Shown here in pieces: positions 8,835 through 16,975 of a stretch of DNA of 64,000 bases. The translations under genes were made by a program, and so were the position numbers. The stretch's first letter is position 1, and every line of letters starts with the position of its first letter. A model generated the notes under the pieces. That model saw nothing but the letters and a program-made list of their open reading frames with translations. It was not told where the DNA came from and did not search any database. The stretch lies in NCBI RefSeq assembly GCF_017255015.1, contig NZ_JAFKCS010000019.1, forward strand, positions 36,685 to 100,684. Reading direction: 5' to 3'. The stretch is from Bowmanella yangjiangensis. Lineage in GTDB: Bacteria; Pseudomonadota; Gammaproteobacteria; Enterobacterales; Alteromonadaceae.

Positions 8835-8954
8835 CGTTTACTCCAACTGCCGGATGCAACCAAGTTCTTTTTAAGACCTTTCGCGGATTTAAAAACTAAT
8901 GGCCATGATCACCCACCCAATGAGTGGATTCAAGACAACTTTTACATAAAAGTT

Positions 8955-8983
8955 CGAAAAAATAACAGCTTAGCAAATAAGCT
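8955..8983 (-). terminator. Weak rho-independent terminator after the sortase gene
   Basis: Read on the minus strand, AGCTTA-TTTGC-TAAGCT forms a 6-bp hairpin (8967-8983), followed by GTTATTTTTTC. It overlaps the sortase stop codon at 8982-8984. The stem is short, so strength is uncertain. Confidence 0.5.
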
Positions 8984-9602
8984 AAAAGATCCGTGATGGC
9001 CCTGACAACTGTGCAACGTATAGCGCCGGCACCGGTTGCGCTTCCACCAGCCAGCGCCACGGGGTATCCGCCGCCAGAGCGTAAAAGGGGTAACAGGTAG
9101 ACAGGTACAAGCCCGGTCTAGCCAAAAAGCCGATATCTTTCTCATCGATCACTTGTAAATTAGTTATCTGGAAATGTTGCCAGCGGCCATCCTGGGTTTG
9201 CATGGCAAAACGCTCGCCCACTTGTACATGCTGCAGGAAGGAAAAGTGTGTGTCGTTATGTCCCGCGATTAATACGCCTTTTTCGGCACTGTCGCCCAGC
9301 TCACCACTGGCCAGCAGGTGGCCGGGGCCAAAGGCCAGATTGCGGCCGGAAGCCCCAGACAGCACCGTTAGCTTTTGCTGATGGATGGGAAAATCCAGTT
9401 GTGCCACCACATAAGTGTCTGCATAGAACCAGGGCCGTACTTGACTCTGTGGTTCGGCCAGCGCCTGTTGCCAGGCGTCTTCGATTAAATGATTAGCCAG
9501 CCGCGCCTTGGCCTGCACATAGCCACCGGAAGCCATCAGTGCCAGACCCAGCGCCAACAAGGCATAGAAAAACAGCGCGCGGCCACTGCTTAGCGGATCC
9601 AT
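8982..9602 (-). CDS. Class GN sortase (proteobacterial transpeptidase)
   Basis: This 206-residue membrane-anchored sortase has an N-terminal TM segment at about residues 9-27. The catalytic triad is visible: His115 (AGHNDTHFSFL), Cys170 (YLSTCYPF) and Arg183 (PWRW). Sortases cleave an LPXTG-like signal and join the protein to a surface acceptor. The Gram-negative GN class normally has one dedicated substrate, encoded next door, and here the LPQTG protein lies directly upstream. ATG at 9602 is chosen because GGAGGT sits 5 nt before it. It overlaps the end of the substrate gene by 13 bp, implying coupled translation. The acceptor in the cell envelope is unknown. Confidence 0.92.
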   Translation of the reverse strand: MDPLSSGRALFFYALLALGLALMASGGYVQAKARLANHLIEDAWQQALAEPQSQVRPWFYADTYVVAQLDFPIHQQKLTVLSGASGRNLAFGPGHLLASGELGDSAEKGVLIAGHNDTHFSFLQHVQVGERFAMQTQDGRWQHFQITNLQVIDEKDIGFLARPGLYLSTCYPFYALAADTPWRWLVEAQPVPALYVAQLSGPSRIF

Positions 9603-11545
9603 CGCAAACCTCCAAGCCCAGATACCAGCAATATCAGTCCACACAACATATACAAATGGCTGGCACCACCGGTTTGCGGCAAGCTCAACGGGCCACTGTC
9701 TGGCAACGCATTGGACACTTGTGCATCTTGCTCGGCAGGCGTGACGCCAGGGGTGTCATCCACCGCCACAAAGGCCGTAAAGGGACTAAGTAGTTGGAAT
9801 GCCAAGGCCAGTTCCTGCACTTGTTGTTTAACCTGCTCCTGGGGATGGTAAAGCAGCAGGGATTTGATCTGCTGTCGCGCCCACAGTCTGGCAATGCTGT
9901 CGCCCTGGCTATGCTCAGTGGATGCCAAATTAACCAGCAGTGGCCCGAGCGGGGTTTGGCCTTGCACACTGACTGAAGCATTCTCAGTTGGCAGCTTAGC
10001 AGCAACCATCAGAGGCTGGCCAAAATACAGGTCGGGCAAAGGATTTGGCCAAAATGCCAGGGCCTGCCCGGCACTGCTGAGTGACAGGTTGGTAATGGCC
10101 GGATGCTGCAGAGCTTTAAACAGTTGCTGCATCTTGTCCTGCACTTCATGGCTGCTGCCAATAAAAGTGTATGCGCCGCGCCCGGTATCGGCTGCGCGGG
10201 TCATAAACAGACTATTGGGAGCGCTGCCGATGCCCACCGTAAATAAACGGCTGTCACCCAATTGTGCCTGAATTTGGGTAAACAAAGCTGCTTCGTTACT
10301 GACACTGCCATCGGTCAAGAACACCACTTGGCGTACCCTGTCCGAATGCTGCTGACCGTCCAGCACGGCATCCAGCGCCTGAGCTATTTCGGTGCCGCCA
10401 TCCGCTTCCAGGCTGTGCACAAAGCCACGGGCCAAGGCCAGATTAGCGGGATTTACTGCCAAGCTCTGTAAGCTAAGAAATTCAAGTTGGTTGTCAAAAC
10501 CGATAATGTTAAAGCTATCTTGCTTGTCCAGCAGGGTCAGGCCGTACAGCAGCGCCTGTTTAGCCTGCTTCATCGACTTGCCATGCATAGAGCCGGAGGT
10601 ATCAATGACAAACACCGTCTCGCGCGGCAAACTGGCGGTGGCGGTAAAGCTGTCGGCCGGTGGTACCAGCATGACCAGACCATAGTGTTCCCCTTGGCTG
10701 GTTTGCTGTGTTATCAACGCGGCCTGAGCCTGAGCGCCTAGCCTGGGGCGAAAGCTCAGCACAATATCCTGATTCAGCTTGGTATCCTGCAAGGCCAGTT
10801 GATAATGACCCAGGGCAGGGTTATCCAGACTGAACTCATGCTCGCCGCCCCTCACCTCGGCCAGTTCCAGACCGAGCTGTAAATCCAGGGTCAGGTTAAG
10901 ACGGCTCTCTTGTGCGGGCTGCCTGGCGCCCCTAGGACTATAAAGGGGTGCCAGCCAACCAGCCGGCTGGCGCTCGGCGGTATCATCTTCTTGCTCACCG
11001 ATTTGCATCACCATAGGGTGATAGCGGGGCGTGATGGTGGTAGGAAAGCGAATGGAGAACACCCCATCGACATAGCTCAGGGTTTCCTGATAACTCAGCT
11101 CAACGGATACCAACTGACCAGGTTCAATATTGGCCACATCGGTGACGAACATATTGGCCCGTTGCTGGCGCACCAGCGCGGCTTTTTTACCTTCGGCTTT
11201 GGCCTGCTGATAGGTGCGTTCGGCTTCGGCTTTTTTGTCGATAACACCGCGAATGCGCCGCTCTCCCAGCTTGAGTGTCATAGCATACACTGCGCTTTCG
11301 TCCGGTAACGGAAATACATAACGGCCATTCACTGCGAACGGGTTGTCGTTACGAAAGTGCTGCACCACCTTAACCTGATTGATCAAGCCCACCGCCTGCA
11401 TATTGACCTCAGTGTTCAACATCAACCCCGGTGCCACAGACACCCCTTGTTGATTGAAAAGCTCCAGCCTGGCTGTTTGTGCCCATGCCATTGACGTTCC
11501 CAAGCAGGTCACCAGCACTATTATGCTGCGCAGTAAAACCCCCAT
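9590..11545 (-). CDS. Marine proteobacterial sortase target protein (VIT + VWA, LPQTG anchor)
   Basis: This 651-residue surface protein has a signal peptide (1-22, ending AWA), a VIT domain (about 25-160), and a VWA domain (about 308-480) with the MIDAS start DTSGSM at 315-320. The C-terminal sorting signal has LPQTG at 622-626, a hydrophobic stretch (YMLCGLILLVSGLGGL) and a short Arg-containing tail. This matches the substrate family of class GN sortases, and the sortase gene follows with a 13-bp overlap. VIT/VWA proteins bind ligands or matrix in a metal-dependent way, so a cell-surface adhesion role is inferred. A strong RBS (GGAGAAGG) precedes ATG 11545. Confidence 0.93.
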   Translation of the reverse strand: MGVLLRSIIVLVTCLGTSMAWAQTARLELFNQQGVSVAPGLMLNTEVNMQAVGLINQVKVVQHFRNDNPFAVNGRYVFPLPDESAVYAMTLKLGERRIRGVIDKKAEAERTYQQAKAEGKKAALVRQQRANMFVTDVANIEPGQLVSVELSYQETLSYVDGVFSIRFPTTITPRYHPMVMQIGEQEDDTAERQPAGWLAPLYSPRGARQPAQESRLNLTLDLQLGLELAEVRGGEHEFSLDNPALGHYQLALQDTKLNQDIVLSFRPRLGAQAQAALITQQTSQGEHYGLVMLVPPADSFTATASLPRETVFVIDTSGSMHGKSMKQAKQALLYGLTLLDKQDSFNIIGFDNQLEFLSLQSLAVNPANLALARGFVHSLEADGGTEIAQALDAVLDGQQHSDRVRQVVFLTDGSVSNEAALFTQIQAQLGDSRLFTVGIGSAPNSLFMTRAADTGRGAYTFIGSSHEVQDKMQQLFKALQHPAITNLSLSSAGQALAFWPNPLPDLYFGQPLMVAAKLPTENASVSVQGQTPLGPLLVNLASTEHSQGDSIARLWARQQIKSLLLYHPQEQVKQQVQELALAFQLLSPFTAFVAVDDTPGVTPAEQDAQVSNALPDSGPLSLPQTGGASHLYMLCGLILLVSGLGGLRWIR

Positions 11546-11680
11546 TTGCCTTCTCCATTCTGTTTACCATTCACTGAGTACTCAAATTTCAGCAAAGGCT
11601 TATGGCAAAAATGGCGGGCAATAGGGGCAATCCGCTGAACAATAGTGGCGAAAATATGGCAAGGCGCAGTTTCATTGAGA

Positions 11681-12937
11681 CTACTTACCCGGTGCAATAA
11701 ACTGCTTACGGTAATCCACCACTTTTCCTAAGTAATGACGGGTTTCTTCGTATGGGAGTTCGCGCCGCAAGGTCTCATAAACCTGGGTGGGCGTCTGGCT
11801 ATTAATTTGCTGCAAAGCGGCTTGGCGCTTTCCACCAAAGGCTTTGAATACGTTACCCGCGCCGGTGTTATACGCAGAAATGACACAATACTCGCGCGAT
11901 ACCTGATTTTGCACCTGCGCTAAATGTTGGTAAGTGAGGATGTGTAAGTAAGCCGCCCCAAGCTCGATGTTATTGCCAGCATTAAACAGGAAGTCCTTGC
12001 TTGGCATGTTGTCTTTGCCATGCGCCAGTTTATAGGCATCTCTGCCGCCACTTGAAGGTACTAACTGCATTAAACCGTAAGCTGGTACGGCGCTGACCGC
12101 AAAAGGATTGAAGTTACTTTCAGCACGGATCATGGCGTAAATCAGATTGGCGCTGATTTGGTACTTCTCAGCATAACGCGCAACCAGCGGGCTGTATTTT
12201 CTAGCCTGTTCGTGACTGAAATTATTGATAAGCCCAAACTGCACATAAGTGGCTTGCCTGACAGTACCGTCATCCAGCGTAAGCTCTCGCTGCTGACGCT
12301 TGTTGTGCAGTAAATAGTTGGCAAACTGTTCCGCAGAATCAGCATTATCGACCATCTTCCCCTGCGCATCGACAACCAATCCTGCCAGGTAGGGCGAATG
12401 TGCACTCGATAGCGTTACAGTTTTATCGCTAAACAAGTCCACAGCTCGCGGGTCATCTGGGGTTAGTAGCGTAGTGACAATAGCATTTAACAAGCTCTTA
12501 TCCGCTTCCGTTTGATCCAACGTTTCCACCAGGATTTCACCCTTGTCGAAATCCACTATGGCGCGACTAAGATAATTTTGCGTGTACTTGACGTATTGCT
12601 TCTGGGTCGCCACGCGCAACTCGGCCTTGCCCCATTGCTGGCCGACGTTGCTGTGAAACAGCGCCAGTAAGCGCTTGAAGTCAGTTTTGACCTGATCCAG
12701 GTCGCGTAAGATAGCTTCCGGATCATCTTTGTAACGCTCAGCCCGTTGCCCCAGATTATCCTGCAATGCTTTACCAGGAGAATCACTGGCGGCGATGTCC
12801 GTGACTGTTCTAACCGTACTGCTTTTTACTGCAGACATAACCTTGCTGACTTCCTTCACCGAACCTTCGAATGTTGACTGACAACTGACCAGCATCAGGG
12901 ACAAAGGCCCAAGCAAACATATTTTGACAAACTTCAT
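11681..12937 (-). CDS. mltC: Membrane-bound lytic murein transglycosylase C
   Basis: This 418-residue lipoprotein has a signal peptide ending in the lipobox LVSC, a DUF3393-type N-terminal region (about 45-220) and a C-terminal SLT domain. The catalytic Glu lies in MIRAESNF, followed by AYGLMQLVPS and YNTGAG motifs. It cleaves the MurNAc-GlcNAc bond of peptidoglycan to form 1,6-anhydro ends, acting at the outer membrane's inner face. ATG 12937 gives a proper lipoprotein signal; the frame stays open further upstream but that would bury it. It is divergent from rarD across 296 bp, with no distinct regulatory motif recognised between them. Confidence 0.9.
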   Translation of the reverse strand: MKFVKICLLGPLSLMLVSCQSTFEGSVKEVSKVMSAVKSSTVRTVTDIAASDSPGKALQDNLGQRAERYKDDPEAILRDLDQVKTDFKRLLALFHSNVGQQWGKAELRVATQKQYVKYTQNYLSRAIVDFDKGEILVETLDQTEADKSLLNAIVTTLLTPDDPRAVDLFSDKTVTLSSAHSPYLAGLVVDAQGKMVDNADSAEQFANYLLHNKRQQRELTLDDGTVRQATYVQFGLINNFSHEQARKYSPLVARYAEKYQISANLIYAMIRAESNFNPFAVSAVPAYGLMQLVPSSGGRDAYKLAHGKDNMPSKDFLFNAGNNIELGAAYLHILTYQHLAQVQNQVSREYCVISAYNTGAGNVFKAFGGKRQAALQQINSQTPTQVYETLRRELPYEETRHYLGKVVDYRKQFIAPGK

Positions 12938-13233
12938 CTCGGCAACTCTTCTATCTGTGGGCTTATTCCCCGTTTGGCACAAAATGACAATGTCTCTATC
13001 TGAATTACTGCACCTCCAGACACTGCCAATTTTCAAGGCCGCCAGTGTTTCAATTTTGCCCGGCAAAAAGTAGTAGTCGCCTGACCGCTTAATAAAAAAT
13101 TAAGTAATTCATAACCTTCCGTGTAGCAGGAAGCGAGGTTGAACTGAAATATGCACCCATAAAGCGCAGGGGGTTTGCCACTGATGGCGGAATCACGGAA
13201 AATAGCCTGTCCCCCTTCCAGCCAAGATATCCG

Positions 13234-14151
13234 ATGACCGACCGTTCTGCGCAAACCGGTGTGCTGCTAGCTATAGCGGCTTACACCATGTGGGGCATAG
13301 CCCCTATGTACTTCAAGCTGCTGCTTGACGTACCGGCTCCCGATATTCTGTTACACCGTATTGTCTGGTCGATGCTGATCCTGCTGGTGTTGGTCTTGGC
13401 GTTGGGGCAATTACCCAAAGTGCGTCAGGCAATCAGTAACCCCAAGGTGATGAAAGTTCTGCTTATCTCAGGCCTGTTGCTGGGCGGCAACTGGCTGCTG
13501 TTTATCTGGGCTATCAATAATGACCATCTGCTGGATGCCAGCCTGGGGTATTACATTAACCCCTTGCTAAATGTGGCATTGGGGCGAATTTTTCTCGGCG
13601 AGCGACTGCGCAAACTGCAAAAGTATGCGGTAGCCCTGGCATTATCCGGCGTGGTGATTCTGGTGGTGTCTTTCGGCCAGGTACCCTGGATTGCCCTGGC
13701 ACTGGCGGGCAGCTTTGGTATTTATGGGTTGCTACGTAAGCAGGTAGCGGTAGACTCGCTGCCCGGCTTGATGCTGGAAACCCTGTTGATGATGCCCTTT
13801 GCTATCGCTTATTGGATTTGGCTGGCCAGCCCGGCCAGTAATATGTTCGCCAATAGCTGGGATATGAACAGCATACTGATCTGTGCCGGTATCGTCACCA
13901 CCGCGCCGCTGCTGTGTTTTACCGCCGCAGCCAGACGTATTATGTACTCCACTTTGGGCTTTTTTCAGTACATCGGGCCAAGCATTATGTTTGTGCTGGC
14001 GGTGTTTTTGTACAACGAGCCACTGCATCAGGAAAGGCTGATTACCTTTGCGCTGGTCTGGGCCGGCCTGGCATTATTCAGCTTTGATTCTTACCGACAT
14101 TTTCGCAACAACCGCAAAGCCATGAAGCTAAAACTGGTGAGCCAGGAATAA
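13234..14151 (+). CDS. rarD: RarD-type EamA transporter
   Basis: This 305-residue inner-membrane protein has ten predicted TM segments and belongs to the drug/metabolite transporter superfamily. The N-terminus (AIAAYTMWGIAPMYFKLL) and GYYINPLLNV are typical of RarD/YojE proteins, which were historically linked to chloramphenicol sensitivity. The true substrate is uncertain. It stands alone, divergent from mltC and convergent with uvrD. A GC-rich hairpin follows at 14163-14184. No clear RBS precedes the ATG at 13234. Confidence 0.87.
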   Translation: MTDRSAQTGVLLAIAAYTMWGIAPMYFKLLLDVPAPDILLHRIVWSMLILLVLVLALGQLPKVRQAISNPKVMKVLLISGLLLGGNWLLFIWAINNDHLLDASLGYYINPLLNVALGRIFLGERLRKLQKYAVALALSGVVILVVSFGQVPWIALALAGSFGIYGLLRKQVAVDSLPGLMLETLLMMPFAIAYWIWLASPASNMFANSWDMNSILICAGIVTTAPLLCFTAAARRIMYSTLGFFQYIGPSIMFVLAVFLYNEPLHQERLITFALVWAGLALFSFDSYRHFRNNRKAMKLKLVSQE

Positions 14152-14162
14152 AGCTTTTCCAA

Positions 14163-14184
14163 CACGCCGGCTTAAGCCGGCGTG
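14163..14184. repeat. Perfect inverted repeat between rarD and uvrD
   Basis: CACGCCGGC-TTAA-GCCGGCGTG forms a 9-bp perfect stem with a 4-nt loop. It spans the uvrD stop codon (14172-14174). It lacks a good T-run on either side, so it is either an mRNA 3'-end stabiliser or a weak terminator serving both convergent genes. Confidence 0.6.
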
Positions 14185-16343
14185 AGTCTGGCGTAAGCTA
14201 ATACCAGCCATTTGCTGCCTACATCACTGAAATTCACTTGCACCCTGGCGTGTTCGCCAGAACCTTCGTAATTCAGCACCGTACCTTCGCCAAATTTAGG
14301 ATGCAGTACCCGCTGTCCCAATTGAAAACCTGTGCTTTCAAAGGCCATATGTGAGGTGGCCGGGATAAAGCGGTTTTGTACCGGCCGGGAAACCTGAGTG
14401 GCACGCAGGCGGATTTCTTCGATGCAGTCAGATGGGATCTCGCGAATAAAGCGCGATGGGGTATGGTACTTGTCCTGCCCGTAGAGGCGGCGGCTTTCCG
14501 CGTAAGTGATATAAAGCTTCTGCATGGCGCGGGTCATTCCCACATAGCAAAGCCGACGCTCTTCTTCTAAACGCCCAGGTTCTTCGTTGCTCATTTGGCT
14601 GGGGAACATGCCTTCTTCCACCCCGGCAATCACCACCAGTGGAAATTCCAGGCCTTTGGCACTGTGCATGGTCATCATTTGCACCGCATCCTGATGGCTG
14701 TCGGCTTGGGTTTCCCCGGCCTCCAACGAGGCATGGGCCAAAAAGGCCGATAACGGCGTCATACTTTCGGCTTCATCCGGGGCAACAAACTGCTTACAGG
14801 CGGTCACCAGTTCTTCCAGGTTCTCTATGCGGGCCTGGGCCTTCTCGCCTTTTTCGGCCTGGTACATGGCGTACAAGCCCGAGGCCTTGATGGCTAAGTC
14901 GGCCTGCTGTTCCAGGGCCAGACCAGGCAACTCTTCCTGTAGCTTAAGCACCAGATCCACAAAGCCCTGTAAAGCATTGGCAGCACGGCCGGACAAACGT
15001 TTTTCCCGTAGCATCAATAAGGCCGCTTGCCACATGGACTGCTCGGTGGCCCTGGCCACTTCACGTACCTGTTCCAAAGTTCGTTCACCTATACCGCGGG
15101 CTGGGGTATTCACCACCCGCTCAAACGCGGCATCATCGAGCGGCTGGTTGGCCATACGCAAATAGCCCAGCGCATCTTTGATTTCCTGGCGCTCGAAGAA
15201 GCGCAGACCGCCATAAATGCGATAAGCCAGGCCTTCATGCAGCATGCCCTCTTCCAGTACACGCGACTGGGCGTTATTTCGATACAACACCGCGCAGTCA
15301 CTTAAGGCACCGCCTTTCTCCTGCCAGCTACGAATTTGCGACACAATAAAACGGGCTTCATCCAATTCATTAAAACCGGCATACAGTGAAATGGGTTCCC
15401 CTTCGCTGCCTTCGGTCCAGAGTTCTTTACCCAGACGTCCGCTGTTATTTTCGATCACTGTGTTGGCGGCTTTGAGGATCTTGCCGGTAGAACGGTAGTT
15501 CTGCTCGAGTCGAATGGTGGTGGCGCCGTCAAAGTCGCGTAAAAAATGCTGGATATTATCCACGTTGGCGCCGCGCCAGCCGTAGATAGACTGGTCATCA
15601 TCACCCACAATCATCATGTTGTTGGTAGGGCAGGCCAGCAGGCGCAACCAGGCGTATTGGATGTTGTTGGTATCCTGAAACTCGTCCACCAGAATGGCGC
15701 GAAAACGCTGCTGATAATGCTGCAAGATACGAGGGTGATTCACCCACAGCTCATGCGCCCGCAGCAACAGTTCGGCGAAATCAATTAAACCAGCCCGGTC
15801 ACAAGTGTCCTGGTAAACCTGATAAATCTCGCGCATTTTGGTTTGCGACGGGTCACCATGAGTTTCAATGTGCTGAGGACGCAAACCCTCGTCTTTATTG
15901 CCGTTGATATACCACTGAATGGATTTAGGCGACCAATGCTTCTCATCCAGATTCATGCTTTTCAACACCCTGCGGATCAAACGATGCTGATCATCAGAAT
16001 CCAGGATCTGAAAGTTTTCAGGTAAACCGGCTTCCTGATAATGAGTGCGCAATAATCTGTGCGCCAAGCCATGGAAAGTGCCAATCCACATGCCCTGTAA
16101 AGAGGAACGCATCAGGCTTTCTACCCTCGAACGCATTTCTCTGGCGGCTTTATTGGTAAAGGTCACGGCCAGAATGCCAAAGGGCGAAATCCCCTCCACA
16201 TCCATCAGCCAGGCCATGCGATGCACCAGTACCCGGGTTTTACCGCTGCCTGCACCGGCCAACACCAGCATGTCACTGGGCGGTGCGGCTACCGCTTGAC
16301 GTTGTTTGTCGTTCAGGGAGTCGAGTAAGGCTGATACATCCAT
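14172..16343 (-). CDS. uvrD: DNA helicase II (UvrD)
   Basis: This 723-residue superfamily 1A 3'-5' helicase acts in nucleotide excision and mismatch repair. The N-terminus (MDVSALLDSLNDKQRQAVAA) resembles E. coli UvrD closely. Walker A is GAGSGKT at residues about 30-36, Walker B is LVDEFQDTN, and motif III has GDDDQSIYGWRGA. The C-terminal Tudor-like region (GQRVLHPKFGEGTVLNYEG) is complete. ATG 16343 is the conserved start, although the frame opens at a TTG 15 bp earlier. A LexA-like box lies 44 bp upstream of the ATG, in keeping with SOS induction of uvrD in E. coli. Confidence 0.96.
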   Translation of the reverse strand: MDVSALLDSLNDKQRQAVAAPPSDMLVLAGAGSGKTRVLVHRMAWLMDVEGISPFGILAVTFTNKAAREMRSRVESLMRSSLQGMWIGTFHGLAHRLLRTHYQEAGLPENFQILDSDDQHRLIRRVLKSMNLDEKHWSPKSIQWYINGNKDEGLRPQHIETHGDPSQTKMREIYQVYQDTCDRAGLIDFAELLLRAHELWVNHPRILQHYQQRFRAILVDEFQDTNNIQYAWLRLLACPTNNMMIVGDDDQSIYGWRGANVDNIQHFLRDFDGATTIRLEQNYRSTGKILKAANTVIENNSGRLGKELWTEGSEGEPISLYAGFNELDEARFIVSQIRSWQEKGGALSDCAVLYRNNAQSRVLEEGMLHEGLAYRIYGGLRFFERQEIKDALGYLRMANQPLDDAAFERVVNTPARGIGERTLEQVREVARATEQSMWQAALLMLREKRLSGRAANALQGFVDLVLKLQEELPGLALEQQADLAIKASGLYAMYQAEKGEKAQARIENLEELVTACKQFVAPDEAESMTPLSAFLAHASLEAGETQADSHQDAVQMMTMHSAKGLEFPLVVIAGVEEGMFPSQMSNEEPGRLEEERRLCYVGMTRAMQKLYITYAESRRLYGQDKYHTPSRFIREIPSDCIEEIRLRATQVSRPVQNRFIPATSHMAFESTGFQLGQRVLHPKFGEGTVLNYEGSGEHARVQVNFSDVGSKWLVLAYARLTPA

Positions 16344-16386
16344 CGTTTTAACGCGCAAATCTGAGATAGCGCCAGTATACCAGCCA

Positions 16387-16406
16387 TACTGTATTTTTAT
16401 ACATTC
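16387..16406 (-). promoter_or_regulatory. Putative LexA (SOS) box upstream of uvrD
   Basis: TACTGTATTTTTATACATTC matches the enterobacterial consensus TACTGTATATATATACAGTA at 16 of 20 positions and keeps the CTGT core. The second half-site is ACAT rather than ACAG. It lies 44-63 bp upstream of uvrD ATG, where a promoter would be. E. coli uvrD is a known SOS gene. Confidence 0.65.
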
Positions 16407-16508
16407 ATTTGCCCTGGCATTTATTTACAACGGATTTACACCGCAATGTTCTTTTTTTCACCATCCTCAGATACGCTTTAAGCTTCATAACGTTGCGGAG
16501 CTTTTTAC

Positions 16509-16973
16509 ATGATCAGCTTTACCTTAAATGGAACCCAAAGGCAGTATCAGGGTGACCCCAATCAACCGCTACTCTGGTATGTAAGAGATGAGCTGAATTT
16601 AACCGGCAGCAAATTCGGCTGCGGTGTAGCCCAATGTGGAGCTTGTACTATGCATGTAAATGGTCAGCCGGTGCGCGCTTGCAGCACACCTATGGCGGCC
16701 GTGCAAAATGCCAGCATCACCACCATTGAAGGTTTGGACAGCGTTGCAGGTAAAGCCATACAGCATGCCTGGCAACGCCTCGATGTGGTGCAATGTGGCT
16801 ACTGTCAGTCTGGGCAGATCATGTCGGCCACGGCCCTACTGCAAAATAATCCCAGCCCATCCGATCAGGATATTGACCAAGCCATGCAGGGCAACCTATG
16901 CCGCTGTGCCACCTACCACCGTATTCGCCAGGCTATTCACCAGGCCGCAGACGATCTGGCCAGGGAGGTATAG
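16509..16973 (+). CDS. [2Fe-2S] subunit of an isoquinoline 1-oxidoreductase-like molybdoenzyme
   Basis: This 154-residue small subunit belongs to the xanthine dehydrogenase family. An N-terminal plant-type ferredoxin fold carries CGVAQCGACTMHV plus a following Cys. A C-terminal helical domain carries CGYCQSGQIM and CRCATYHRIRQA, together binding two [2Fe-2S] clusters. It transfers electrons from the molybdenum subunit encoded 2 bp downstream. The pair resembles IorA/IorB, which lack a separate FAD subunit. The substrate is unknown; aldehydes or N-heterocycles are typical. No dedicated molybdenum cofactor insertion gene is adjacent. Confidence 0.88.
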   Translation: MISFTLNGTQRQYQGDPNQPLLWYVRDELNLTGSKFGCGVAQCGACTMHVNGQPVRACSTPMAAVQNASITTIEGLDSVAGKAIQHAWQRLDVVQCGYCQSGQIMSATALLQNNPSPSDQDIDQAMQGNLCRCATYHRIRQAIHQAADDLAREV

Positions 16974-16975
16974 TG

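Noticed and set aside
14163..14184. Hairpin between rarD and uvrD called as a full rho-independent terminator
   Set aside because: The stem is strong but neither side has a T-run, so it is listed only as an inverted repeat.
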